64,000 nucleotides of DNA from Moritella viscosa (GTDB taxonomy: Bacteria > Pseudomonadota > Gammaproteobacteria > Enterobacterales > Moritellaceae), in assembly GCA_000953735.1 (NCBI GenBank), contig LN554852.1, positions 3,111,846 to 3,175,845 on the forward strand, written 5' to 3'. Below the pieces are notes generated by a model, which saw nothing but the letters and a program-made list of their open reading frames with translations, did no database searches and had not been told where the DNA came from. Of the stretch, positions 10,639 through 21,209 are shown piece after piece (positions within the stretch are counted from its first letter, which is position 1; the number at the start of each line of letters is the position of its first letter). Both the position numbers and the translations under genes were made by a program.

Positions 10639-11122
10639 TATTTATCCAGTTTATATTTTGATATACATGAGTAGACGTTGAAGTCATATCTGCACGTAAA
10701 AATTTAAAATTGTTTTACTTTTAAGTATATTACATTTAAAAAATATGATTATAAAGAAGATATTATTGATATAGGGAAGCTTTTTAATCCGTGGAATCAT
10801 CAGGCCAGTGATGTCGATAAGTAATACTCGCCACTGTTTTCCGTTCATTCTTGTAAATGATGTTATGTGAAAAGTAACTATCATCGCATGATCAATGTAT
10901 GACAAACAGTTATGAGCAGAACCTGAAAGAGTCCCTTGGTGTTCACACGGTTTAGAATGATAAAACTAACCAAGGTGATACACATTAGATTTTGTAGGGG
11001 TCGTGAAGTAATCAAGCGGTTCCATTCACTCCCACTAAACATAACATGCGTTATCTACAGTGATATTTCCCCCTTAGTTTGTGGCCAAGTAACCTATACC
11101 ACTAAACTCAGGCATAAATGAC
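10639..11122. other. 484-base spacer with repeat R2 and a further hairpin
   Basis: No supported gene. It contains R2 and, next to the stop of the following gene, a hairpin at about 11079-11107 with arms AGTTTGTGG and CCACTAAACT around a loop containing AAGTAA. This loop motif is shared with R1 and R2. Confidence 0.5.
10806..10920. repeat. Direct repeat R2 with hairpin
   Basis: Second copy of the R1-type repeat, roughly three quarters identical and in the same orientation about 875 bases away. It lies on the other side of the coiled-coil gene. Its hairpin stem differs from that of R1 by a paired change. Confidence 0.7.
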
Positions 11123-11725
11123 TTAGAGTTCAATTAACGTCGCAGAGAGTTCGCTGATTGTTTGAGAATCTAGTAATTCTTGTCCAACATTATCCTGTAT
11201 TATTTCTGCATATGCCAATGATGACATTACTACTGCAAGTTTTAACATTGATGTAATTTCATCTTCATTTCTTATATTAGTTAGTGTATTTCCATCTGCG
11301 TATTGCCTAGAAATACTTTGCAGCCCCCCATGAGTAAAATCATGTATATTCTTCACCAGTGGTTCTAGCCTAGTTTGAAGGAAATTGGACTCTTTGAAAT
11401 CTGGAATTTTTTTGTCAACCTCAGTCATTAAAAATTCTAGTTTGTTAGGAAAATGCATCGTAGACAAGTCATCATCTACTTCATGTTCGTCTACACAATA
11501 TTTAACCCACATTGCTCGTAAATAGTTCTCAATTGCAGGTCTAGCGAGTGCATACATAGAGGAAGTAAGGCATTCATTCTTCAGTATCCATATCGACATA
11601 CAATGATCGATTGAAGATGAAAATAGTGGGAAATAGATTCTATTCTTCCGATCAAGTTTAAATTGAATTTTATTCAACTCTTTATGCATAACTTTAAAAT
11701 ATTCAAGCAAGAGATCATTATTCAT
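11123..11725 (-). CDS. DUF6988-like hypothetical protein
   Basis: A 200-residue, mostly helical soluble protein. The pattern ARPAIENYLRAMWVKYC (about residues 60-77), a mid-protein H-F-P-N-K-L-E-F-L segment and HDFTHGGLQSISRQ (about residues 128-142) fits my recollection of the DUF6988 family, often seen in accessory regions and with HEPN-like helical character. Function is unknown. Start ATG at 11725 follows a TAGGAGTATAT sequence, a reasonable ribosome binding site. A hairpin lies immediately downstream. Confidence 0.6.
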   Translation of the reverse strand: MNNDLLLEYFKVMHKELNKIQFKLDRKNRIYFPLFSSSIDHCMSIWILKNECLTSSMYALARPAIENYLRAMWVKYCVDEHEVDDDLSTMHFPNKLEFLMTEVDKKIPDFKESNFLQTRLEPLVKNIHDFTHGGLQSISRQYADGNTLTNIRNEDEITSMLKLAVVMSSLAYAEIIQDNVGQELLDSQTISELSATLIEL

Positions 11726-12077
11726 AATTATATACTCCTAGGAACCTAAAATTCATATACTACTATTATTACTACTGGGAAATGTTATTTTACTGTAAGT
11801 AATAAATAATGCTATCTATGAAACGGACTGTGTGGTTTTTCATTTAAATTCGAAACGGTTTTCATAAAAATACAAATGACAATGTATAAAACAATCCTAT
11901 CTAGCTGTATTATTATTCATAAAAATGCTCTCATCAGTTGGTAAATATTGCATAACAAAATATACTGCAAACCAAAATAAATATATTATTGGTGAGGGTC
12001 ACTTAAACTATTACTCGACAATAATGTATTAGTCCTTACAGTCTATTTAAACGTAGTTAAATAATGGAGAATACTAA
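11726..12077. other. 352-base spacer, nothing gene-like
   Basis: A+T-rich spacer. Apart from CATTTAAATTCGAAACGG (11841-11858), similar to 9708-9725, and an ACTGTAAGTAA stretch near 11793 also found near 8385, I see nothing definite. Confidence 0.4.
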
Positions 12078-14048
12078 TTATGACTTATTATTATAAATAT
12101 TTTTGTTTATAAACAGATCATCTTCAATTTTTAATAAAATAAGTGCAAGTAACTTCAGATAAAGTAAATAAGAGTGCTCATGAAGATTCGTTTCAGATGC
12201 ATTCGCCTGTGTCCCATGTAAGTAACTGTTTCTGAGATCTAAACCATTAGTAAACTCGCTTTTATTAAGGTAATAATTAAAATAATCTTGTTCAGGTTTT
12301 GACAGCAGAGTACTACCAAAATTTATTAAACCTTCTTCAGACATTCTGATGACTTCTTCTTGAACTTCAGCAGGGTAATGATGGTAAGAAGCAACTTCAT
12401 TTTCATGCAAATCCTTTAGTATTAAAACTCTATTTATATTAGTAAGTTGAATATGATCGTATTGGTCTATGAATATATAGTTTTTCTCTAATAAGTAGTT
12501 AAGATCCTGAATTTGATACTCTTCGTAATTTTTAAAGTAAATATCTGTCTCATTATTTAACAGCTCAAAAAAAGTCTGATAACGTTTTTCTGTGAAAGGT
12601 TCTACATATGCTAATAATGTTTGGTCTGAAAAAAATAGGTGACTACTTGAAATTGCTTCATGATTATTCATATCAAGATAAATATGTTTTTTTTCATTTA
12701 AGCTAGGAATATCTCTCATTGAGCTTGGGCTAGATGACATTTGTAACAACTCAAAATCTATATTATTATCCTCAACATATAGCTTATATTGTTTAAGTAC
12801 TGATTCCAGCTCTGGTGCTAATGTTCTCACTTTTTCCAAAGCTGAAGCACTGGAAGTTGGCATGGTTAAATTTGCATTGTTTGCAAAACCATATTTTTCC
12901 GAAAAAATAGAGTTATAAGCGAATTGAAGAATTTCTTCTAAAGAGATATCTAATGTACTTAAGACGTTTGAATACGTAAATATCTGTGCTTGAGATGTCA
13001 TTTCTGAAATTTGGAATGACATCCCACAGTAATATTCATTTTGAGAGCGTACACCAATTGTTCTTTCGAGAACTCCAAGTTGACTCGATTTATTTATCAA
13101 ATTTATTCTATTCTGATGGTCTAAATATTCAAAGAGCAACTTAAAATTCAGATATAATAAATAAGGGTTATTATCATTCTTGATATGGTCTAAGCTGTAT
13201 TTATAATGCGCTATATAATTTTCTAGTTTCACTTCTTTTATCTTGGAAGTGTTTTCTGGATAACTAATTGAAACCCCATACTTCATCAACGAATTATTCG
13301 TTTTATCATTAAAAAAATCATTGTTTTTTTCTTGATGCTTACGTTTTGCTTTTAATCTTATTTTGTCTGATATATAAAAATCGTTAGATTTTTTAGAGTT
13401 TTTTATCATTGGCAAGTAGTTGATGTTGCAATTTTCTGAATCTATATAATTAGATATAATATTTTCTTTTTCTTGTTTTGTTAGGCTTTTAGGTAAAAAT
13501 AAGTCAACATGATTGAAGTCTTTTTTAACCTCATATATTGAAAGTAATATCTCTGCACTTTGATTATAGGTTAACAAAAAATCACGAATAACATTATTAT
13601 AGCGCTCGACTAGCCCTTTGTGTCTTAATATTATTCTTATTTGATGCGGTTCTTGAATTAAGATCTGTTTAATTTTATCAGGTGAAATAATTTTGAATAT
13701 TTTCTGATTATTGATTAATATCCAAAATGATTTTATATAATTAAATACCAATTTTTTATGATAGGTTAGAACGTTGCCATCATCAATTTTAGCTATGAAT
13801 GCCCCAATAATTTTTCCGTATTCCGCTACTATTTTCTTGTATTTTTCAACATCAGATTCTGACCAGTTTTTTAAGTATACCCCATTGTCGATGTAGAGTT
13901 TGATATTATAGAGTTCTAATACATCATTAATATCATTGGGAGATTCTATAAATTCATTTTTTAAAATAGCGTCTCCTTTAGATAAAAAATATCCACTAGC
14001 CATATCTTGGCTTGAATGAAAAACTACTCTGTCTCGGTCATATTGCAT
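12078..14048 (-). CDS. Large hypothetical protein with C-terminal RX4H (HEPN-like) motif
   Basis: A 656-residue soluble protein, rich in Asn, Ile, Tyr and Lys like its neighbours, that I cannot assign to a family. The C-terminal 60 residues are helical and hold DLRNSYLHGTQ, in which Arg, four residues and His match the R-X4-6-H motif of HEPN-domain RNases. Two hydrophobic helices follow (LLYLKLLALILLKI). The N-terminal part is mostly alpha-helical with no obvious catalytic motif. A toxin or abortive-infection effector is a reasonable guess, based only on that motif and the setting. The start ATG at 14048 follows an A-rich leader without a strong Shine-Dalgarno sequence. Confidence 0.65.
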   Translation of the reverse strand: MQYDRDRVVFHSSQDMASGYFLSKGDAILKNEFIESPNDINDVLELYNIKLYIDNGVYLKNWSESDVEKYKKIVAEYGKIIGAFIAKIDDGNVLTYHKKLVFNYIKSFWILINNQKIFKIISPDKIKQILIQEPHQIRIILRHKGLVERYNNVIRDFLLTYNQSAEILLSIYEVKKDFNHVDLFLPKSLTKQEKENIISNYIDSENCNINYLPMIKNSKKSNDFYISDKIRLKAKRKHQEKNNDFFNDKTNNSLMKYGVSISYPENTSKIKEVKLENYIAHYKYSLDHIKNDNNPYLLYLNFKLLFEYLDHQNRINLINKSSQLGVLERTIGVRSQNEYYCGMSFQISEMTSQAQIFTYSNVLSTLDISLEEILQFAYNSIFSEKYGFANNANLTMPTSSASALEKVRTLAPELESVLKQYKLYVEDNNIDFELLQMSSSPSSMRDIPSLNEKKHIYLDMNNHEAISSSHLFFSDQTLLAYVEPFTEKRYQTFFELLNNETDIYFKNYEEYQIQDLNYLLEKNYIFIDQYDHIQLTNINRVLILKDLHENEVASYHHYPAEVQEEVIRMSEEGLINFGSTLLSKPEQDYFNYYLNKSEFTNGLDLRNSYLHGTQANASETNLHEHSYLLYLKLLALILLKIEDDLFINKNIYNNKS

Positions 14049-14452
14049 AATAAAACTCTATAATTAAGCCTAGCTGTTGATTACATTGGATTCCCACGTA
14101 CCTCAGAATCCAATAACTAAAATTAAATTACAATATAGCCAAATTTTCTTTTAATAACAAATGATTAAATCGACTCTATCTCGTATCAATTAGGCGTTTG
14201 TTATTTGAGACCTTTGAATTATGAACTTCGCAACGTGATCCATACACCTAATAAAAACCTATATCCTTCATGCTTTGCATTGTCAGGATGCGGACGTCAC
14301 GAGTGCTAGTATTACTTGTCCTTGATGAAGTGTTACCTATGAGGCGTATTCTAATTGACACCAAGTTAGCTTCTAGTTGTCGTCTTATGAATTTTAAAGG
14401 GGGATGATAAATCTATAGTTAATTTGCTCTAACGTCTTTATTTTATAAGTTA
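14049..14452. other. 404-base spacer, right edge of the accessory segment
   Basis: No gene is seen. There is a perfect 9-bp inverted repeat AATAACAAA (14153-14161) / TTTGTTATT (14197-14205) enclosing 35 bases that include TTAGGCG. It resembles the outer part of an integron attC site but lacks canonical core sequences. Confidence 0.4.
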
Positions 14453-15781
<1,329 letters not shown>

Positions 15782-15845
15782 TCATAAAACGATCCATGTT
15801 GAATGCGATGATAAACTATAATAAATAATGACTAGTTGAACACGT

Positions 15846-16340
15846 TCACACTTTTAAAATTGAATTTAGCTCAATAATCGATACTTTAAATACCGTAATA
15901 GCATTCAGCATATGTGATACGGCGGTTCTGGGCACTTTATCCATAGTCCAAGGTGTCATTTGATTTTGTTCAAAATAAGCACTTGTTAATACCATTTGCT
16001 GGTACTTATCTTTTATATCTACTATTTCAACTGCCACACCTACTACATGAGTATTAGAGTATTTCCATGTGGGAACAGTTTGAGGTTTTCGCTCACATGG
16101 CGCCACATCATTCGGAGACATGTAACGACTCTCACCATGGAAAACTAAATTAAGATCGACTCCTTCCCTGTCACACGCTTGTCCTTTCAACTTTTTGGCT
16201 AATGCGTGTCGATTGCTAACATGACCAATTAAATAACGCGCATCAGCACTTAAATGAAAAGGGATATGGCTAATATTCAGTATATTTTTAGCGTCGATAA
16301 ATACCAGTGTCGCTAGTGGGTGTTCCTTAATTTCATACAT
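15846..16340 (-). CDS. PaiB-like FMN-binding protein, short at both ends
   Basis: A 164-residue protein of the PaiB family (FMN-binding split-barrel, described as a negative transcriptional regulator in Bacillus). Recognisable parts are EHPLATLVF near the start, HIPFHLS, GHVSNRHALAK, a VFHGESRYMSPNDV segment and VPTWKYSNTHVVG. PaiB proteins are usually a little over 200 residues. Here about 20 N-terminal residues are absent and the C-terminus diverges after LNAIT, where a G-I-E-I segment and a KLSQN motif would be expected. The gene may therefore be decaying. It overlaps the end of the upstream GNAT gene by 8 bases, so the two are coupled. Confidence 0.7.
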   Translation of the reverse strand: MYEIKEHPLATLVFIDAKNILNISHIPFHLSADARYLIGHVSNRHALAKKLKGQACDREGVDLNLVFHGESRYMSPNDVAPCERKPQTVPTWKYSNTHVVGVAVEIVDIKDKYQQMVLTSAYFEQNQMTPWTMDKVPRTAVSHMLNAITVFKVSIIELNSILKV

Positions 16341-16938
16341 AAGAAAACACCTCTTTAGACTGGCCTGTTTTTAATAAGTTAGCTTTTACTTGCGACCACT
16401 CGTCGTTAATAATGCTAAATAAGGCAGTATTTCTGTAACGACCATCTTTTGCACGACGATTCTTTCTTAAAATACCTTCAAACTGACCACCAATACGCGC
16501 AATCGCATGACGTGATTGTAGATTGTCTTCATGTGTACAAATTTCAACACGAGTGAACGCTAATGTTTCAAAAACATATTCAAGCAACAGATATTTAGCA
16601 TGGGAGTTAACATGGCTGCGTTGAAACTCAGGAGAGATAAAGGTATGTCCGATTTCCAAAGCGCGATCGACTTCATTTACGCGAAACAAACGCGTTGAAC
16701 CCACTATTTTATTGCTCTGCTTGTTAATGATGACAAACGCAATTTGTGACCCGGTGTCCATTTCGTCAATCATGCCACTAATCCAAGTTCGTGTAATTTC
16801 GATATTTTCACAAGGGTTTGACTGCATATACCGCCAAACTTCAGCAAAGTTTCCCGCATTATAAAAATCAGATAAATGAGCCATTGTTATCGGCTCCAAT
16901 TTAATCAATTCACTTTCAAGACTAATTGGTTTTAGCAT
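16333..16938 (-). CDS. GNAT acetyltransferase (RimJ/RimL-like)
   Basis: An N-acetyltransferase of about 201 residues in the RimJ/RimL branch of the GNAT superfamily, which moves an acetyl group from acetyl-CoA to an amine. Visible features are the N-terminal ELIKLEPITMAHL, IVGSTRLFRV, a family motif around EIGHTFISPEFQRSHVN and the C-terminal N-x-x-S-R-H-A-I-A-R-I-G-G-Q-F-E-G stretch. I chose the ATG at 16938 (MLKPIS) over the upstream 16986 start because an AGGAAA site precedes it and the family starts there. The gene is divergent from a MocR-type regulator, a common arrangement in which the regulator controls the adjacent pair. Confidence 0.85.
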   Translation of the reverse strand: MLKPISLESELIKLEPITMAHLSDFYNAGNFAEVWRYMQSNPCENIEITRTWISGMIDEMDTGSQIAFVIINKQSNKIVGSTRLFRVNEVDRALEIGHTFISPEFQRSHVNSHAKYLLLEYVFETLAFTRVEICTHEDNLQSRHAIARIGGQFEGILRKNRRAKDGRYRNTALFSIINDEWSQVKANLLKTGQSKEVFSYV

Positions 16939-17138
16939 AAGGTTAGATTTCCTATTCTTATTTTGAATATTGAGTACTGAATACACTATGTTGAATATTT
17001 TCCAATTATGCGTTTATTTGGTATAAGTACTACAACCAGAATTTATAAAAATGGTAGACCAGTTTGAAATTACTTAGCCTAGCACTTGCCATCAATGCGC
17101 ACATAACGGCACAAACCAGTGCCGAGACTGAACAAAAG

Positions 17139-18602
17139 ATGACAGAACAGAAAAGAAAACGCCGAGCAAAATACTTACTTATCGCCGATGCATTAAAACA
17201 AGCAATTAAACAAGGACAGGTAGTTCCAAGTGAGGCACTTCCCTCTGCCCGCACATTAGCCGCACAGTTAAATGTTAACCGCCATACCATTATGGCTGCA
17301 GTCGCAGAGTTGGTTGCCCAAGGTTGGATTGAAGCCAAAGAGCGTTCGGGATATCGGGTCGTTAATAAGTTACCCATTCAAACAAGTAAGACGATAAGCA
17401 ACCTAATTGTTGAGCATCAAACTTTTGATTGGCAGTTTCGACATAAAAAAACCACTGCCACTACAACTGTTAAGGGGGCCACTGCATATAAATACAATTT
17501 TTCAGGGGGCCAGCCTGACAACCGCTTATTCCCATTTAATGAATTCAAACACTATTTTTCGCAACTTTTACAACATCCGAAATTTACCAATTTAGGCTAT
17601 GATAATAATATCGGAGAAACGGATTTAATCACCCAAGTTTCAACATATTTACGTCGCGTCAGATCCATAACAGATAAAGAAATCATGATTTGTAATGGTT
17701 CTCAAGAAGGCCTGTACATGGTATCTAAACTACTATTACAAGCAGGTGATAAAGTGGCCGTTGAACAGTTCGGCTATCCACCAGCATGGGCAGCCTTTAA
17801 AAGTTCAGGCGCTGAGCTGGCTGTTATAGAACAAGACCATAAAGGCATTATCCCTGAGTATCTAGCTACACAACTTGGAAAGGGAGATATTAAACTCATT
17901 TATTTGACGCCATTACATCAATACCCGACAACAGTGACATTAGATGTCAGTAGAAGAATGCAGATATATCAGCTAGCTGCACAATTCGGCGTTGCGATTA
18001 TAGAAGATGATTACGACCATGAGTTTCATTACGACTCTCAACCAATTGCCCCGATGGCGGCAAATGATCCGATCGGTTTAGTTATCTATATTTCAACCTT
18101 CTCAAAATTAATGTTCGCTGGTGCACGCATTGGGTACGTGGTAGCAAATAATGCATTAATCACGGAGTTAACCGCATACAAAACGTTAATGAACCATAAA
18201 AATAATGTGTTAATGCAACAGGCGGTCGCTAAGTGGATGCAACAAGGTGGCTTTGAAAGTCATTTAAGACGTATGACCCGCTGCTACCATAAACGCCGTG
18301 ACTTTTTAGTTAACCTATTACGGGATTATCAACACCAAGGTCTGCCAATCACTTTTGATTGCCCCCCTGGCGGCATGGCACTGTGGGTGGATATGGGCGT
18401 ATCAATTATTGGTCTAAAGCAAACGTTACTGACTAAAGATGTATATTTACAGACCGAGGTTGACTTTAATTTGGTAACAGAGCATTTGATAACCGAACAA
18501 AAAAAATCGCAATATCGGTTTATTCGGGTGGGGTTTGCTTCCATGAATGAAGTCGAAATAACGCAGGGAATGAAAATAATAGTGCAGGAATTGTATGGTT
18601 AA
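17139..18602 (+). CDS. MocR/PdxR-type transcriptional regulator (GntR HTH + aminotransferase fold)
   Basis: A PLP-dependent regulator with an N-terminal GntR-type winged helix (LPSARTLAAQLNVNRHTIM, about residues 30-50 from this start) and a class-I aminotransferase domain. The PLP-site residues are visible: Asp and Tyr in IIEDDYDHEFHY and the Schiff-base lysine in ISTFSKLMFAGARIGY. The open frame extends to a TTG at 17064, but the ATG at 17139 begins at the normal family start, just before KYLLIADALKQAI. It is divergent from the GNAT-PaiB pair, which makes that pair the most likely target. The ligand cannot be inferred. Confidence 0.9.
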   Translation: MTEQKRKRRAKYLLIADALKQAIKQGQVVPSEALPSARTLAAQLNVNRHTIMAAVAELVAQGWIEAKERSGYRVVNKLPIQTSKTISNLIVEHQTFDWQFRHKKTTATTTVKGATAYKYNFSGGQPDNRLFPFNEFKHYFSQLLQHPKFTNLGYDNNIGETDLITQVSTYLRRVRSITDKEIMICNGSQEGLYMVSKLLLQAGDKVAVEQFGYPPAWAAFKSSGAELAVIEQDHKGIIPEYLATQLGKGDIKLIYLTPLHQYPTTVTLDVSRRMQIYQLAAQFGVAIIEDDYDHEFHYDSQPIAPMAANDPIGLVIYISTFSKLMFAGARIGYVVANNALITELTAYKTLMNHKNNVLMQQAVAKWMQQGGFESHLRRMTRCYHKRRDFLVNLLRDYQHQGLPITFDCPPGGMALWVDMGVSIIGLKQTLLTKDVYLQTEVDFNLVTEHLITEQKKSQYRFIRVGFASMNEVEITQGMKIIVQELYG

Positions 18603-19030
18603 TTTACTCAATAGTAGATCGAGCTAATCGATATATACCTAATTCCTTTCGGTTTGCTCTATCGGAGGCTAGCTGTACTCACTTTAAAAGAACAACCAGT
18701 AGCCGACAATGATGATCTAGATCAATTATTTATGATAAAAAACTAAAACATACACCTTCAGTTTTATGATGTTTCGTTGACAAAAAGAATTATTCACTGC
18801 GTCACTAAGATAGCAGGCGTATAATACCAATTTCAAATACCTTTTCAGCCTAATATAATAATAACACTAGTTAAAAAATCCAATTTATGTAACTAAACTG
18901 CGCAGTTACACTTTTGTTCAATAAATGACCATTAAAATAAAAACACCTAATTAGGTGTACAACAATATAGGTATACTCATTCCATGACAATCAGTTACAA
19001 AACACCGCTCGGGAATGATTAAGGAATAAC
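18603..19030. other. 428-base intergenic region upstream of a chemoreceptor
   Basis: No gene. There is an FNR-like palindrome ATGATCTAGATCAA at 18712-18725 (nine of ten conserved half-site positions) and a GCCGACAA at 18702-18709 close to the FliA -10 consensus, though without a well-spaced -35. Both are weak candidates for control of the downstream chemoreceptor. Confidence 0.35.
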
Positions 19031-21124
19031 ATGTTTAAAAGTATACGGACGCGTATTGCCATTTGCGCAGGGTTAACAATGGTCTTTACCTTATTAATAG
19101 CGATGGGGATGACAACCAGTGCCTTTACTAAAGTAAGCCAAGAAATAACAGAAAAAGTTAAAATACAATTAACGAATGCGACCACTTTGAATTTGCGTTC
19201 GACCGCAGCTAATCAAGCTAAAACGATCGAGAATCAACTATTCCCAGTTTTAGCAAACCTTATTCAAATACGTTCCATCATTGAACTAAGCGCACATAGC
19301 CGAGCAGATGCTGAAACAATTGTTAAGCAGTTCATTGCCTCACTTAAAGCACAAGACAAAGCTGTTTTTGCTGGATATATGGTATGGGAAGAAAAAACGT
19401 GGCCACAAGAGTCAGAATCTAACGTGGCAAAAGCATTCAATACTGAAGGCTATTTAGCGCCATTTTTTTCACCAAACTCACATAGCGGCTTTGATATTGT
19501 CGCAATGGATAGTTTTAACAACACAGCTCTGAACACAAATGGCGAACGAACCGATGATTGGCACTTAATCCCTTATGAAACGGGGAAAAATTTCGTAATG
19601 GAACCCTATATGTATCCAGTTCGAGGCCAAAAGGAACTGATAACAACAATTAGCCTGCCATTAAAACTGAGCGGTAAAATCATTGGTTCACTTGGCTTCG
19701 ACCTTTCTTTGACCGAACTACAGGACCAGAGTCAAAAATTAGCTAAAAAACTCTTTGATGGGAAAGGTAATATCATTATTTCTTCATGGAAAGGCGCTTT
19801 ACTAGCTAATAGTCAAGATAGCAACCATGTAGGTAAAAAAGTACCATCAGCTTTATCATCGCAGTGGAAAAAAATTCAAGACTTAGCAACTCAGAATGAT
19901 ATAGGTATGATCACTATTGGTAATGATGAGTATGCTATCACTTCTATCTATACGACTGGTGCACCTTGGATTGTAATGGTATCGGTTCCAACCAGCCAAC
20001 TTACTCAAAGTGTGGCAAAATTTGAAAGTTGGAGCTATGAACAAAATTCAGAAGCACTCAACCAAGGTATTTTCGCAGGCGTAATTGCAGTTATTATTGG
20101 TATTGCTGCAATGAGTTTTATTGCAAATTCACTTGGTAAAGTACTGATTAATTTAGTTGAACGCTTTAAAGATGCAGCCCAAGGCGATGGCGATTTAACC
20201 TACCGTATAGAAGTAAAAGGTAAGGATGAAAGTGCGCAACTGGCACACTGGTTTAATATCTTTTTAGAGCGTATGCAAGAAATGTTACGTGCCGTAATGA
20301 CAAGCGCAAACCAAGTTGATCAAGGGGCTGGCGCTGGCTTACAAGGTGCAGCCAGTACCAAAGAGCAACTCGACATTCAAGTTAATGAAGTTAATTCGTT
20401 AGCAACAGCAATTAATGAAATGAGTGTAACAGCTCAAGAAGTCGCTAATTCGGCGATGCAAGCTGCCACAGCTGCAAGCCAAGTTCAAACGAATAGTATA
20501 AGCGGTATTGGCCGAATGGATAATGCCGTATCTTCAGTTGATAATTTAGCGGTTAAAATCAACAACGCTCAAAATCAAACTCAAAGCTTGGTTGAATCAA
20601 GCACCTCTATCCAAGGGATACTCGGAGAAATAAGTGGTATTGCAGAACAAACCAATCTACTTGCTTTAAATGCAGCGATTGAAGCTGCACGAGCTGGTGA
20701 AGCTGGACGTGGGTTTGCAGTAGTGGCTGATGAAGTGCGTAACCTTGCAACTCGAACGCAAACTTCGACTAAAGAAATTGGTGAAATGCTGGCAAGGCTA
20801 GAGCAAGAAACACAGTCCATTGTGACATTAATGCAGCAGGGACAACAACAGGCTATTGAAACAAAACAAGAAACACAAGCTGCACAACAAGCGTTCGGGG
20901 AGATCAATCAAGCAATTGAAGTTATCAACGATATGAATAATCAAATCGCATCTGCGGCAGAAGAACAAAGCTGCGTATCTGAAGAAATTAACCGTAATGT
21001 TGTACGCATTAATGATACCGCAATGGAAGTAATGGAAGGTATGAGTGCTTCAGTCATAATTAGTAACGAGTTAACTGACAGTGCGGCCAATCTGCGTGGA
21101 GAATTAAGCAATTTCAAAATATAG
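19031..21124 (+). CDS. Methyl-accepting chemotaxis protein with dCache-type sensor
   Basis: A 697-residue inner-membrane chemoreceptor. The order is: an N-terminal transmembrane helix (about 8-30), a large periplasmic region of about 310 residues with dCache features ([39 protein letters not shown]), and a second transmembrane helix near 350-372. A HAMP segment ([15 protein letters not shown]) and a cytoplasmic signalling domain follow. The signalling hairpin is intact: [19 protein letters not shown] then [15 protein letters not shown] (about residues 539-573). It signals to CheA/CheW; dCache domains often bind amino acids or amines. No CheR-docking pentapeptide is visible at the C-terminus. 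Start ATG at 19031 has an AAGGAAT site. Confidence 0.93.
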   Translation: MFKSIRTRIAICAGLTMVFTLLIAMGMTTSAFTKVSQEITEKVKIQLTNATTLNLRSTAANQAKTIENQLFPVLANLIQIRSIIELSAHSRADAETIVKQFIASLKAQDKAVFAGYMVWEEKTWPQESESNVAKAFNTEGYLAPFFSPNSHSGFDIVAMDSFNNTALNTNGERTDDWHLIPYETGKNFVMEPYMYPVRGQKELITTISLPLKLSGKIIGSLGFDLSLTELQDQSQKLAKKLFDGKGNIIISSWKGALLANSQDSNHVGKKVPSALSSQWKKIQDLATQNDIGMITIGNDEYAITSIYTTGAPWIVMVSVPTSQLTQSVAKFESWSYEQNSEALNQGIFAGVIAVIIGIAAMSFIANSLGKVLINLVERFKDAAQGDGDLTYRIEVKGKDESAQLAHWFNIFLERMQEMLRAVMTSANQVDQGAGAGLQGAASTKEQLDIQVNEVNSLATAINEMSVTAQEVANSAMQAATAASQVQTNSISGIGRMDNAVSSVDNLAVKINNAQNQTQSLVESSTSIQGILGEISGIAEQTNLLALNAAIEAARAGEAGRGFAVVADEVRNLATRTQTSTKEIGEMLARLEQETQSIVTLMQQGQQQAIETKQETQAAQQAFGEINQAIEVINDMNNQIASAAEEQSCVSEEINRNVVRINDTAMEVMEGMSASVIISNELTDSAANLRGELSNFKI

Positions 21125-21209
21125 AACTTAGCTCAATCTAATTCACATCACAATGAGTCATACATTGTGATGTGAACTTAGTTTTTAAAGCTTTAGGGCT
21201 AGTAGCGTA

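Noticed and set aside
8280-14452. Integron cassette array: same-strand single genes, long spacers, a TTAGGCGAAC/GTTCGCCTAC pair and an AATAACAAA/TTTGTTATT inverted repeat.
   Set aside because: No integrase gene, no canonical core sites (RYYYAAC/GTTRRRY) at consistent places, and the inverted repeats differ from spacer to spacer. The resemblance is noted only in the spacer entries.
18702-18709. FliA (sigma-28) promoter upstream of the first chemoreceptor.
   Set aside because: The -10-like GCCGACAA lacks a TAAA at the right distance and lies over 300 bases from the start; kept only as a weak note.
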